Assembly (NCBI GenBank): GCA_019637115.1 | Contig: JAHBWH010000063.1 | Location: 1 to 40,805, forward strand | Length of the DNA: 40,805 bases | Direction: 5' to 3' | Source: Myxococcales bacterium | Lineage (GTDB): Bacteria > Myxococcota_A > Polyangia > Polyangiales > Houyiibacteriaceae | In this document: in pieces, positions 16,298-25,411 of the stretch | Layout: each line of letters begins with the position of its first letter | Position numbering within the stretch: the stretch's first letter is position 1 | The notes under the pieces: model-generated | The model's input: the letters and a program-made list of their open reading frames with translations, nothing else | What the model was told of the DNA's origin: nothing | The model's database searches: none | Translations under genes and position numbers: made by a program

Positions 16298-16876
16298 ATG
16301 GCGATCCAGACACAGGTCGCGCCGACGGGGGAGGGCTCGCCCGATCCGATCGCGGCGCTCATCGCGGCGGGGCGGCATCGCGACGCGCTCGTCGAGTGCA
16401 CCCGCCGCCACGCGGCCTCGCTCGGCCGGCTCTGCTTCGCCCTGCTCGGGGACCAGGCCGAGGCCGAAGAGGTGCTGCAAGAGAGCCTCGTCGCCGCGTT
16501 CCACGCGATGCCCGGCTATCGCGCGGAGGGCAGCGTGGCCGCGTGGTTGCACGGGATCGCCAGGAGGCAGTGCGCCCGGCGGCTCGTGACCCGGGTCCGC
16601 CGCGAGCGGCGCCTACGCCTCGTCCACGACGCCGACGCCGCGGGCGCGCCGCTGCCGGACGAAGAGCTCGAGCGACGCCGCCGCGGCGAGCGCGTCCGCG
16701 CCGCGCTCGAGGAGCTCAAGCCCTCGGACCGGGAGGCGCTCCTGCTCCGATTCGAGTCTGGTCTCTCCTTCGCCGAGATCGCCGCGCTCCAGAGCCTCGA
16801 CGAGGCCACCGCCCGAAAGCGCGCGAGCCGCGCGCTCGCCCGACTCCGCACGCTCCTGACCGAGGTGGACCGATGA
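16298..16876 (+). CDS. ECF-type RNA polymerase sigma factor
   Basis: 192 residues, the length of an extracytoplasmic-function sigma factor. Region 2 (about 38-95): LCFALLGDQAEAEEVLQESLVAAF and VAAWLHGIARRQCARRL. Region 4 (about 128-188): RAALEELKPSDREALLLRFESGLSFAEIAALQSLDEATARKRASRALARLR, a helix-turn-helix that binds the -35 element. The ATG at 16298 has AGGGGG just upstream. The stop overlaps the start of the next gene by 4 bases (16873-16876), so the sigma factor and its presumed membrane regulator are translationally coupled. Confidence 0.93.
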   Translation: MAIQTQVAPTGEGSPDPIAALIAAGRHRDALVECTRRHAASLGRLCFALLGDQAEAEEVLQESLVAAFHAMPGYRAEGSVAAWLHGIARRQCARRLVTRVRRERRLRLVHDADAAGAPLPDEELERRRRGERVRAALEELKPSDREALLLRFESGLSFAEIAALQSLDEATARKRASRALARLRTLLTEVDR

Positions 16877-19800
16877 CCCCCGAACAGAACGAAGCCTTCC
16901 TCGACGATCTCAGCCGGCTCGTCGATGGCGACCCGGACGCCCTCGCCCGCTGGGCCGACGTGCTCGCGGACGACGACGGCGCTCGTGATCTGCTCCACGA
17001 GGCGCGCCAGGCAGCGACCTTCGTCCGCGACGCGGGCGCTGAGTTCGTCCTCCCGGCGGACCTCGAGGCGCGCGTGCTCGCGGCCGTGGGCGCGAGTGGG
17101 GCCGACGGCGCGTCCGTGACGGGGCCTCCGGAGGGCGCGTCCGTGACTGGGGCGGACGGTGCGTCCATGACGGGGCCGGTCGTCGCGGACAGCGGCGCGC
17201 CCGTCCCGAAGCCGTGGGCCGGCGCGGACGGCGCCGGTGAGGGGCTCGGAGCCCCGAGCGCGGCGTCGGACGTGAGCTTCGCGGCGCCCCCGACCGCGCC
17301 GGGATCCTCTCCTGGCGCGAGCGGGGCGACGCCCCCGACGAACGCCCACGACGCCGGTTGGGCGGCGTCGACGCCCGCGATCCCCACCGAGCACGCGCGA
17401 TGGGCTGGCGGAGGGGTGGCCGCCCATCCGCCCGCGCCCAACGGGTCGGCGTCCACGGGGACGCGGTCCACCGGGGCGCAGGCCAGCGCCGGCAAGGACG
17501 TGGGGAACGGCGTGGCGGTGCCGCTGAAGTCCCCGTCGCGCTTCGCCCGCTTCGCGGTCGCCGCCGCGGCGCTCGCGCTCATCGCCGGTGGCGTGACCTA
17601 CGTCGCCCTCGACACCACCAAGCCCGCGGGCGTCTCGGAGCCCCGGGCCGTGGCCTTCGAGGCTCGGGTCGACGCCATCGCGACGTCGGTGGGCGGGAGC
17701 GGGCTGACCTTCGTCTCCGCGCAAGGTGAGCGCCCCGCGACGGAGGGCGAGACGCTCACGGGGGCGCGTCTGCGCACGGACGCGCGGACGCGAGCGCGGC
17801 TCGTGCTCGGCGACGGCAGCGTCGTCACCGTGCAGCAGGGCAGCGAGCTCGCGATGGGCGCGGGTCGGCTCGTGGAGCTGAGCCGCGGCGAGGCGCTCTT
17901 CGACGTGGCGAGCGTCCCGGGCGTGGCGCCCTTCGAGGTGAGCACGCCGGCTGGCCGCGTGGAGGTCATCGGCACGAAGTTCCTCGTCACCGTCGACGAC
18001 GCGGGCGGCGCGGTGCGCGTGCTGCGCGGCGAGGTGCGGGTGCACCCGCCGACCGGCGCGGCCGTGAGCCTGAAGGCGGGCCAAGAGGCGCTGCTGCGCG
18101 AGTCGGCGGCGCACGTCGTCAACGCGGTCGATCTCGCCGGCTCGGTCGCGTGGACCGAGCTCGAGGGAGAGCCCGAGGACGACCTGCCCATCGCGGGCCT
18201 CGGCGAGCTGCGCGCGCATCGGCCCGGCGAGCGAGAGGCGCAGGAGCGCCCGCTCACGCTCTCCGAGCACCGGGTGCAAGTGCGCATCGTCGGCAACGTC
18301 GCGCGCACCGAGATCGAGGAGGCCTTCCGCAACGAGAGCGGGGACACCCTGGAGGGCGTTTATCGCTTCCCGCTCCCCCCGGACGCGCGCATCGCGAGCC
18401 TCTCCCTCGAGGTCGACGGCCAGTGGGAGGAGGGCGCCTTCGTCGCCAAGGACCGCGCGGCGGCGATCTGGCGAGGGGTGATCCGCAACGCGACGCCGGA
18501 GTCGCAGCGTCGTCAGCAAGAGGAGTGGATCTGGGTGCCGGGCCCGTGGCGGGATCCCGCCCTCCTCGAGTGGCAGCAGGGCGGGCGCTTCGAGCTGCGG
18601 ATCTTCCCCATCGCCGCGCGCAGCGAGCGCCGCGTGCGCATCGCTTACGAGCAGACGCTCGCGCCGCACGGCGAGGGGCGCCGATACGTCTACCCGCTCG
18701 CGCACGCCAGCGACGACTCGACCCGCGTCGGTCACTTCGAGGTGGACGTGCGCATCGCGGGCGACGCGCAGGCGAACGCGCGGGGCTACGAGCTGGTGCC
18801 GCAGCCCGAGGACGGCGCCGAGCGGCTCCGATACGTGCGCGAGGACTTCAACCCGAGCGGCGACCTCATCATCGACTACCGCAGCCCGACCGATCGCGGC
18901 GAGCTCCGCCATTGGGCCTTCGTCGGCGACGCGGTCGCTCCGCCGCCCGAGCGCACGCGCGAGGCCGAGGCCGTGCTCCGTGAGCACCGCAACCTCGCGT
19001 CCGACGGCCGACCCTACGCGCTCTTCTCGCTGCGCCCGACGCTGCCCGGCGCCATCGAGAGCCGCCCACGCGACTACGTCGTCGTCGTCGACGCGAGCCA
19101 GAGCATGTTCGGCGAGCGCTACCAGCGCGCCGTGCGGCTCGTGCGCGGGATGGTCGGCGAGATGGACCGCCGCGACCGCGTGACGGCGCTCGCCTGCGAC
19201 GCGCTCGGCTGCCGAGCGCTGGCCGGTGACCCGCGGGTGCCCGGCGCGCACGCCGCCGAGCAGGTCGTCGAGCTGCTCGAGAAGGAGGAGCCCGCGGGCG
19301 CGTCGGATCTCACCTTCGCGATGCGGGAGGCCCTCGCCCACGCCGGCCGGGTCGGTGCGGGGCGCGAGCGCGAGCTGCAGATCGTCTACGTCGGCGACGG
19401 CGTCGCGACCGTGGGCCCGCGGCGGCCCTCCTCGCTCGCGGCCGAGGCGAGCGAGCTGCTCGGCGGGCGCGCGCGGCTGACGACGGTAGGGATCGGGCAG
19501 GAGGCCGACGCGGTCGCGCTCGCCGCGCTCGCGCGGGTCGGCGGTGGCCAATACGTGCCCTTCGTGCCGGGGCAGTCCACGGGCCAGGCGGCGCTCGCCG
19601 TCCTCGAGGCGACCTATGGCGTGCGCCTCGAGAAGGTGGAGCTCTCGTTCCCCGAAGGCGTCGTCGAGGTCGCGCCGCGCGAGCTGCCGACGCTCCGCGC
19701 GGGCCAGGAGCTGATGGTCGCCGCGCGCCTGTCGCGCGAGCAGGTCTCCGGTGAGGTCGTGCTGCGCGGCATGGTCGCGGGGCAGCGCTTCGAGCAGCGC

Positions 19801-21201
19801 TACCCGGTCGAGCTCTCGGCGTCGCGGAGCGCCGGCAACGCCTTCGTGCCCCGCCAATGGGCCGCCAAGACCATCGAGGCGCTCGAGCTCGCGGGCGACG
19901 GCGCCGACGTGCCGCGGCTCGTCGCGCTCTCGAAGGGCTACGGCGTGATGTCGCGCCACACGTCGCTCTTGGTGCTCGAGAGCGAGGCGATGTTCCGCGC
20001 GTTCGGGGTCGATCGTGGGCGCGCGAGCGTGCAGTGGACGGGCGAGGATCCGATGGAGTACGGCGAGTCCGAGGGGACGATCTCGGTCGAGCCGCAGCGC
20101 TCGCTCGCTGACTCGCTCCGGACTGGGGCTGGGGCTGGTCGGGCGGCGCGGGCCGAGGCGCCCGCCAGCGTCGGCTTCAGCATGGCCTCCCCGGCGATGC
20201 CCCAGGCGAACGCCCTCGACGAGGTGGCCTCGCGCGAGATGGCGCGTCGCGCGCCGCGGCCGCTGGGAGGTCAGTGGATGCGAAAGGTCTGGTTCCGCGA
20301 GGGCAGCGTCGCCCGGACCGACGCCGTCCGCGACCGCGACGTCGCGGCAGTGCGCGCGGCCGAAGAGCGTCTGCGCGGCGAGCCGAACAGCCGCGACCGA
20401 CACCGCGAGCTCGTGCGCGCGCTCAGCCGCGCGGGGGACGTCGCGCGCGCCGAGCAGGTCGCGCGGGACTGGCTCGCGCGCGACCGCCTCGACGCCGAGG
20501 CGCTCACGTACCTCTCGGACGTCGTCGGGCGCCAGGGACGCCGGGCCGAGGCGCTGCGCCTGCTCAGCGGGATCGTCGACCTCTCGCCGAACGAGGCCCG
20601 CTTTCAGGAGCGCTTGGCCGGCGCGTTCGAGCGCGCGGGCGACGCGGCGCGCGCCTGCGCCCATCGGGTCGCGCTCGCGGAGGGCAAGCCCGAGGACGTC
20701 GACGCGGTCGCCGCCGCGATGCGCTGCGAGCGCGGCCTCGGTCGAGACGCGGCGGCCGAGCGGCTCCTCGCGCTCGCGTCCTCGGAGCGGCGCGCGCAGG
20801 TCGCGAGCGCAGCGGCGCGGGCTCCGACCCCGGCCCCCATCCGTGGGGAGATCTTGCTCGAGGGGAGCTTCGGCGGCGCCGACGTCGACCTCTCGCTCGT
20901 CACGCCCGAGGGGACGCGCTTGAGCTGGATGGGCGGCCGCACCACCGTCGTCGGCGACGACGCGATGCGCCGCGGCGCCGAGCGCCTGGGCCTCCGCCGC
21001 GCGACGACGGGCAGCTACTACGTGGAGGTCTCGCGCGTCGACGGAGACCGGAGCCCGGTGCGCGGTCAGGTCGTGATCACCGCGCTCGGAACACGGCAGA
21101 CCGTGCCCTTCGAGCTCGTCGGCGAGCGCGCGACCCTGGCCCGCGTCGACGTGGTGCGCCGCTGGCGGATGGAGTCGGGGAGCGGGCCGCGACCGCGGTG
21201 A
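16873..21201 (+). CDS. Giant membrane protein: degenerate anti-sigma N-terminus, FecR, VIT, VWA, TPR and DUF2135-like domains
   Basis: 1442 residues. In order: a cytoplasmic N-terminus resembling an anti-sigma zinc-finger domain without Cys/His ligands (about 1-75; LSRLVDGDPDALARWADVLA); a low-complexity Gly/Ala/Pro linker (75-220); one membrane segment (about 226-246); a FecR-type domain (about 265-415; GDGSVVTVQQGS, FEVSTPAGRVEVIGTKF); a VIT domain (about 455-600; VRIVGNVARTEIEEAFRNES, GVYRFPLPP); a von Willebrand A domain (about 733-905) with an intact metal-binding DASQS at 740-744; tetratricopeptide-like helices (about 1155-1300); and a C-terminal YfaP/DUF2135-like beta domain (about 1325-1428). 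It probably sits in the inner membrane, binds the co-encoded sigma factor inside and senses or holds ligands outside. The fusion of FecR signalling to VIT/VWA adhesion modules is the striking point. Confidence 0.9.
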   Translation: MTPEQNEAFLDDLSRLVDGDPDALARWADVLADDDGARDLLHEARQAATFVRDAGAEFVLPADLEARVLAAVGASGADGASVTGPPEGASVTGADGASMTGPVVADSGAPVPKPWAGADGAGEGLGAPSAASDVSFAAPPTAPGSSPGASGATPPTNAHDAGWAASTPAIPTEHARWAGGGVAAHPPAPNGSASTGTRSTGAQASAGKDVGNGVAVPLKSPSRFARFAVAAAALALIAGGVTYVALDTTKPAGVSEPRAVAFEARVDAIATSVGGSGLTFVSAQGERPATEGETLTGARLRTDARTRARLVLGDGSVVTVQQGSELAMGAGRLVELSRGEALFDVASVPGVAPFEVSTPAGRVEVIGTKFLVTVDDAGGAVRVLRGEVRVHPPTGAAVSLKAGQEALLRESAAHVVNAVDLAGSVAWTELEGEPEDDLPIAGLGELRAHRPGEREAQERPLTLSEHRVQVRIVGNVARTEIEEAFRNESGDTLEGVYRFPLPPDARIASLSLEVDGQWEEGAFVAKDRAAAIWRGVIRNATPESQRRQQEEWIWVPGPWRDPALLEWQQGGRFELRIFPIAARSERRVRIAYEQTLAPHGEGRRYVYPLAHASDDSTRVGHFEVDVRIAGDAQANARGYELVPQPEDGAERLRYVREDFNPSGDLIIDYRSPTDRGELRHWAFVGDAVAPPPERTREAEAVLREHRNLASDGRPYALFSLRPTLPGAIESRPRDYVVVVDASQSMFGERYQRAVRLVRGMVGEMDRRDRVTALACDALGCRALAGDPRVPGAHAAEQVVELLEKEEPAGASDLTFAMREALAHAGRVGAGRERELQIVYVGDGVATVGPRRPSSLAAEASELLGGRARLTTVGIGQEADAVALAALARVGGGQYVPFVPGQSTGQAALAVLEATYGVRLEKVELSFPEGVVEVAPRELPTLRAGQELMVAARLSREQVSGEVVLRGMVAGQRFEQRYPVELSASRSAGNAFVPRQWAAKTIEALELAGDGADVPRLVALSKGYGVMSRHTSLLVLESEAMFRAFGVDRGRASVQWTGEDPMEYGESEGTISVEPQRSLADSLRTGAGAGRAARAEAPASVGFSMASPAMPQANALDEVASREMARRAPRPLGGQWMRKVWFREGSVARTDAVRDRDVAAVRAAEERLRGEPNSRDRHRELVRALSRAGDVARAEQVARDWLARDRLDAEALTYLSDVVGRQGRRAEALRLLSGIVDLSPNEARFQERLAGAFERAGDAARACAHRVALAEGKPEDVDAVAAAMRCERGLGRDAAAERLLALASSERRAQVASAAARAPTPAPIRGEILLEGSFGGADVDLSLVTPEGTRLSWMGGRTTVVGDDAMRRGAERLGLRRATTGSYYVEVSRVDGDRSPVRGQVVITALGTRQTVPFELVGERATLARVDVVRRWRMESGSGPRPR

Positions 21202-21351
21202 CCAGGCCGCCTGGCTTCCGGTCTCGAGGCGGGTTCCCCGACCGGACGCCGGACCCGGACCCGGACCTCCATTGTGGCACCAAGTGCCGAAATCTTACCC
21301 GTGGTGCGCCCGTCGGATCCGAGGGGCGTTCGCGCATTAGGCTGACCCTCG
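21202..21351. other. Intergenic region with short GGACCC-type repeats
   Basis: Contains a short run of CCGGAC(C/G)-type elements (about 21237-21268) in the style of the longer arrays elsewhere. The sequence from about 21270 to 21300 is clearly less GC-rich (ATTGTGGCACC, AAATCTTACCC) and is the likely promoter area of the acylase gene, but no consensus was assigned. Confidence 0.5.
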
Positions 21352-23847
21352 ATGCCTCGTGCGCCCGTCGTGTCCTTCCTCCTGTTCGCTGCTTGCGCGG
21401 CGGACGCGCCCGATCCGGATCGGTTCACTGGGCTGTCGGCCACGGTCGAGCTCCGGCGGGACGACTTCGGCGTGATGCACGTGGAGGGGCGCACGGCTCG
21501 CGACGCGCTCTACGGGGCGGGATACGCGCAGGCGGTCGACCGCCTCTGGCAGATGGACATGGCGCGCCGCCGCGCGCTGGCGCGCCGGGCCGAGGTGATG
21601 CCCGACCGCGCTGACGACGACGCGCTCGTCCGGCACTTCGACTTCGCGGGGCTCGGCCGGGCCAACGCCGAGCGCATGCGCGTCGAGCACCCCGAGACCC
21701 ACGCGCTGGTGGTCGCGTGGGTCGCGGGCGTGAACGCGCGCGTTCGCGAGGTCCGCGACGGACGGGCGCCGCGGCCCTACGGCTTCGAGCTCCTCGACTA
21801 CGACCCGGAGGAGTGGTCGGTCGCCGACCCTTACAGCGTCGCGAAGCTCATCCTCTTCAACAACGCAGGGCAGCTCGAGTACGACCTGCTCGGCACCTTG
21901 CTCGAGCGCCTGGCGCCGACCTTCGCCGAGGCCATCCCGATCTTCGCGTCCTTCGACGGCGCGACCACCGCGCTCCCACCCGAGGAGCGCCCCGCGATCG
22001 GCGCCGCCCGTGCGCGCCCGCGCGCGATCCATCCCTCGCCGCCGACGCTCCCCCCCGACTTCGAGGCGCGCATGGCCGACTTCTCGGAGCGGATGCGCGA
22101 GCTCCGCCCGGGCGCGAGCAACAACTGGGCGATCGCCGGGCGGCATTCCGCCGACGGCCGCCCGCTCATCGCGGGCGATCCACACCAGCCGCTCCAATCC
22201 CCGTCGGTCTTCCAGATGCAGCACGTGCGGAGCGCGGACGGCGCGCTCGACGTGATCGGCTGGTCGTTCGTCGGGACGCCCTTCGTCCAGCTCGGGCACA
22301 ACCGACACGTCGTGTGGACCGCGACCACGACCTACCCGGACTGGATGGACCTGGTCGAGGTGCGGCTCATCCCCGAGAGCGCGGGCGGCCCCGCGATCGA
22401 GCTCGCCGGCGAGACCCACCCGATCGTCAGCCGCGAGGAGACCATCGTCGTGCGCGGAGGCGAGAGCCAGCAGGTGGTGGTCCGCGAGGTGCCGGGGGTC
22501 GGCCTGCTCTTGCCGCGAGACTTCTCACCGCTACCGATCACGCGCGGCACGAACCAGCTCCTCTTTCGATGGACGGGGTTCGTGCCAACGGTCGAAGCGC
22601 ACGCCTTCTTCCTGCTCGACGTCGCGCGCTCAGTCGACGACGTCGAGGCGGCGGTCGACCAGATGGAGCTCGGCGCGTTCAACTTCATCGCGGCCGACGC
22701 GCGCGACATCTCCTACCGATCGCGCGCTCGGGTCCCCGACCGCGGCGCCCCGGGCACGTTCCCGCCGAGCTGGGTGATGGTGGACGGACGCGATCCCGCG
22801 TCCGCGTGGACCGGCGCGTTCTTGCCACCCGAGCGCCTCCCCGCGAGCCGCGGCGGCGAGCGCGGGTGGGTCGCGACCGCGAACAACGACCCTTTCGGCT
22901 TCACCCACGACGGCGCGATCGAGGGTGACGCTTGGTACTATGGCGTCTGGTACGACCCGGGCACGCGCGCCGCGCGGCTCGAAGCCGAGCTGGAGCGGCT
23001 CGTCGAGCGCGGGGGCCTCACGCTCGACGACCTCGAGGCGCTGCAGACCGACACGCGCTCGATGTTCGCCGAGCGCTTCCTCCCCGCGCTCTTCGCGGCG
23101 AGCGACGCGCTCGACGCCGACCCATCGCTCGCACCCTTCCGCGCGCGCGACGATCTCGCGGGGTTGGTCGAACGGCTCCGCGCGTGGGATCTGCGCATGG
23201 ACCGCGCCTCACCAGAGGCGCTGGTCTTCCACGCCTGGGTCTATCGGGTGGTCGAGGCGACGATCGGCGATGAGCTCGGCCTGCTCTTCGACGCGCTGCT
23301 CGAGGCGTCGACGGTTTACGTGCTCAAGTTCGCGCTCCTCGCGATCGAGGAGGCGCCCGAGCTCGTCGAAGGAGGTGTGAACGCGGCGCTCTACCGCGCG
23401 CTCGACGGGGCGGCGGCGTGGCTCGTCGAGCGCTTCGGCGGGCTCGAGCCCGAGCGCTACGCCTGGGGTGAGTTCCACGGCAACGTCTTCACGAACGTCG
23501 CCGGCGGCGCGTTCGACCGCGGGTGGTACGCGACGGATGGGAGCGACGGCACGGTGAACGTCTCCGACGGCGCCGCCCTTCGACGCAGCGGCGCCGTCGC
23601 GCGTGTCGAGGCGGACGCGGGGGCGATCTACCGAATGGTCGCGGGCTTCCGCGAAGACGGGAAGCCGGAGGCGCGGGTGTCGTTCGCCATGGGGCAGAGC
23701 GCGGAGCCGACCTCGCCGTACTGGGAGAACAACCACCCCGCGTGGCTCGAGGGCGTGTACGCGCCCCTGGCGTTCGACGAGGGCGAGATCGAGGCGCGGA
23801 CGGTCGAGCGCTTCACGTTGGACGAGCGCGGCATCGCGCCGCGCTGA
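21352..23847 (+). CDS. Penicillin acylase-family lipoprotein (Ntn hydrolase)
   Basis: 831 residues, normal for the family. Signal sequence with lipobox FAAC near residue 15, so probably an envelope lipoprotein. The alpha part (about 30-230) starts with the usual RDDFGVMHVEGRTARDALYGAGYAQAVDRLWQMD. The predicted nucleophile is Ser256 in PGASNNWAIAG, which would become the N-terminus of the beta subunit after autocleavage. Downstream family elements: GDPHQPLQSPSVF, WTATTTYPDWMDL and WVATANNDPFG. Relatives hydrolyse amides such as penicillins, acyl-homoserine lactones or cyclic lipopeptides; the substrate cannot be told. It follows the giant VIT/VWA protein after 150 bases and may be independently transcribed. 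Confidence 0.92.
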   Translation: MPRAPVVSFLLFAACAADAPDPDRFTGLSATVELRRDDFGVMHVEGRTARDALYGAGYAQAVDRLWQMDMARRRALARRAEVMPDRADDDALVRHFDFAGLGRANAERMRVEHPETHALVVAWVAGVNARVREVRDGRAPRPYGFELLDYDPEEWSVADPYSVAKLILFNNAGQLEYDLLGTLLERLAPTFAEAIPIFASFDGATTALPPEERPAIGAARARPRAIHPSPPTLPPDFEARMADFSERMRELRPGASNNWAIAGRHSADGRPLIAGDPHQPLQSPSVFQMQHVRSADGALDVIGWSFVGTPFVQLGHNRHVVWTATTTYPDWMDLVEVRLIPESAGGPAIELAGETHPIVSREETIVVRGGESQQVVVREVPGVGLLLPRDFSPLPITRGTNQLLFRWTGFVPTVEAHAFFLLDVARSVDDVEAAVDQMELGAFNFIAADARDISYRSRARVPDRGAPGTFPPSWVMVDGRDPASAWTGAFLPPERLPASRGGERGWVATANNDPFGFTHDGAIEGDAWYYGVWYDPGTRAARLEAELERLVERGGLTLDDLEALQTDTRSMFAERFLPALFAASDALDADPSLAPFRARDDLAGLVERLRAWDLRMDRASPEALVFHAWVYRVVEATIGDELGLLFDALLEASTVYVLKFALLAIEEAPELVEGGVNAALYRALDGAAAWLVERFGGLEPERYAWGEFHGNVFTNVAGGAFDRGWYATDGSDGTVNVSDGAALRRSGAVARVEADAGAIYRMVAGFREDGKPEARVSFAMGQSAEPTSPYWENNHPAWLEGVYAPLAFDEGEIEARTVERFTLDERGIAPR

Positions 23848-23992
23848 CGCACGCACAGCGCGTCGTGCGCGTTGCGAGCGGCGTGGGCTCGACGGACGTC
23901 GGGGCGAGGGGTCGGAACGGCTCTCGGATTCGACACCTTCTGGTCGCGGACTCGGACTCGGTGCGCAGACGATTGAGCTCCGCGTGGCTCAC

Positions 23993-24015
23993 GGCGGGGG
24001 AGGACACGCCCCGCC
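23993..24015 (-). terminator. Candidate terminator hairpin between convergent genes
   Basis: GGCGGGG (23993-23999) and CCCCGCC (24009-24015) form a 7-bp GC stem with a 9-base loop, 20 bases beyond the stop of the minus-strand NFACT-R gene and inside the 188-base gap to the acylase stop. No T-run is seen on either side. Confidence 0.3.
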
Positions 24016-24035
24016 ACATCGGCGCGGCGCTGATC

Positions 24036-24416
24036 TCAGTCGTCGCCCATGCCCTGCGGGACCACCTTGATGCGCTTGAAGCGTTTCAACATCACCTGGC
24101 CCGCGGGCGCGCCCTTGGCCTTGGAGACGTCGGCGGCGCGGCAGTAATGGACCTCGACACGTGGCGCGCCTCGCGCTTTCGAGTGCCACGCAGCGAGCTG
24201 CGCCGCGCGTTCGATCACATCACGCGGGGGCTCGGCGGCGGACTCGCCTCGAACGACCACGTGGCTGCCCGGCGTGCCGCCGCCGACGTGCAGCCAGAGG
24301 TCGCGGCCCTTGGCTACGCGGAACGTGAGGTAGTCGTTGTCCGAGGCGCTGCGCCCGACGAGGATCTCCCACCCGTCGAGCTCGATCGTTCGGTACGGCT
24401 TGCCCTTGCTGCTCAT
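24036..24416 (-). CDS. Stand-alone NFACT-R (DUF814) domain protein
   Basis: 126 residues consisting only of an NFACT-R domain: GWEILVGRSASDNDYLTFRVAKGRDLWLHVGG (about 15-45), PGSHVVVRG, AAWHSKARG, and a C-terminal VMLKRFKRIKVVP. In RqcH/Rqc2/NEMF this domain is the C-terminal part of a much larger ribosome-quality-control factor; here the fibronectin-binding, coiled-coil and HhH parts are absent. Stand-alone versions occur in bacteria and, as CCDC25/Jlp2, in eukaryotes; RNA or nucleic acid binding is suspected. The ATG at 24416 (MSSKGKPYR) was chosen over 24449 because conserved sequence begins immediately after. It lies 57 bases after the radical SAM gene on the same strand. Confidence 0.85.
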   Translation of the reverse strand: MSSKGKPYRTIELDGWEILVGRSASDNDYLTFRVAKGRDLWLHVGGGTPGSHVVVRGESAAEPPRDVIERAAQLAAWHSKARGAPRVEVHYCRAADVSKAKGAPAGQVMLKRFKRIKVVPQGMGDD

Positions 24417-24473
24417 CGAACGCGCACCCTCGCGTGGCAGCGAGCGCACCGCAAGTGAACGCGCGTTCGACCC

Positions 24474-25343
24474 TCAGAGCCCGCGCGCGCGTTCGGGGCG
24501 GAGGCGGACGCGGCCCTCGAGCGCCGCGTCGATCAGCGCCACGATGCGCTCGCGATCCTTCGGGAGGACGCCGCCGAGCGGGAGGTAGTTGCTCGCGTGG
24601 TTGGTCCGGAAGACGCACTCGGTCGGCCGCGCGGCGTCGACCATGCCGCGCAGCTCGCGGAGGAGCGCGGGGACGGCGGGCACCTCGAAGCGTCCCCGGG
24701 CTTCGAGCGTGGCGAGCGGGGTCCCCGGCACCACCGTCACCGTCAGGGCGGCGAAGTACGCCGGGTCCATCTCCGTGACGAGCCGGGCGGTCTCCCGCGC
24801 GTGCTCCTCGCTCCGCTCCATCGCGACCCCGAGCAGGGCGATCACGCTCATCTCGATCCCAGCGTCGTGGCAGAGGCGCGCGGCCTCCACGTGCCCCGCG
24901 AAGGTGTCGCCCTTGGCGATGCGCTTGAGCGTCAGGTCGTCGCCGGACTCGGGCCCGAGGTAGAAGCGCGAGAGCCCGAGCGCGCGCAGCTCGGCCAGCT
25001 CGTCCGGACTCTTGGCCCGGACGTTCCGCGCCATCGCGTAGCAGCTCGCGCGCCGGAGGTTCGGGAAGAGCGACCGCGCACGCTCGAGGAGGGGGCGCCA
25101 ATGATCCATCGGCATCACCAGCGCGTCACCGTCCGCGACGAAGAGCTTGCGCACGTGCGGACCCGCGACGCTCGCGGCCTGCTCGAGGTCTTCGAGGCAG
25201 GCGTCGAGCGCGCGGAGCCGAAACACCTTGTCGCGGTACATGTCGCAGTAGGTGCAGTGGTTCCAGCTGCACCCGAGGGTCGCCTGCAGGATGAGCGCGT
25301 CGGCTTCGGAGGGAGGGCGGTAGAGTCGTCCTTCGTAACGCAT
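24474..25343 (-). CDS. Radical SAM protein of unknown function
   Basis: 289 residues from the ATG at 25343. The cluster-binding motif is CSWNHCTYC (about 28-36), i.e. CX4CX2C rather than the commoner CX3CX2C, preceded by LQATLG and followed by DMYRDKVFR; I recall this combination from a small radical SAM family without known substrate. A TIM-barrel body follows (GLSRFYLGPESGDDLTLKRIAKGDT, IALLGVAM, TVTVVPGTPL). The C-terminus (TNHASNYLPLGG) is also characteristic. It would use a 4Fe-4S cluster and S-adenosylmethionine in the cytoplasm. Upstream lies a 250-base repeat-rich gap; the open frame through that repeat is not part of the gene. Confidence 0.88.
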   Translation of the reverse strand: MRYEGRLYRPPSEADALILQATLGCSWNHCTYCDMYRDKVFRLRALDACLEDLEQAASVAGPHVRKLFVADGDALVMPMDHWRPLLERARSLFPNLRRASCYAMARNVRAKSPDELAELRALGLSRFYLGPESGDDLTLKRIAKGDTFAGHVEAARLCHDAGIEMSVIALLGVAMERSEEHARETARLVTEMDPAYFAALTVTVVPGTPLATLEARGRFEVPAVPALLRELRGMVDAARPTECVFRTNHASNYLPLGGVLPKDRERIVALIDAALEGRVRLRPERARGL

Positions 25344-25411
25344 GGTTCGTCTCGTACGGCGTCGGGGGCCGCTCACGCGGCGACATCGTTGCCACGTGTG
25401 GCTCGCTATGG

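Noticed and set aside
16516-20664. Long minus-strand open frame opposite the sigma factor and VIT/VWA gene
   Set aside because: Composition is that of a shadow frame and no family was recognised; the plus-strand genes are unambiguous.
23848-24035. Possible small gene in the gap between the acylase and NFACT-R genes
   Set aside because: Only shadow-like frames were seen; the gap holds a weak hairpin and a doubled GGACTC element.
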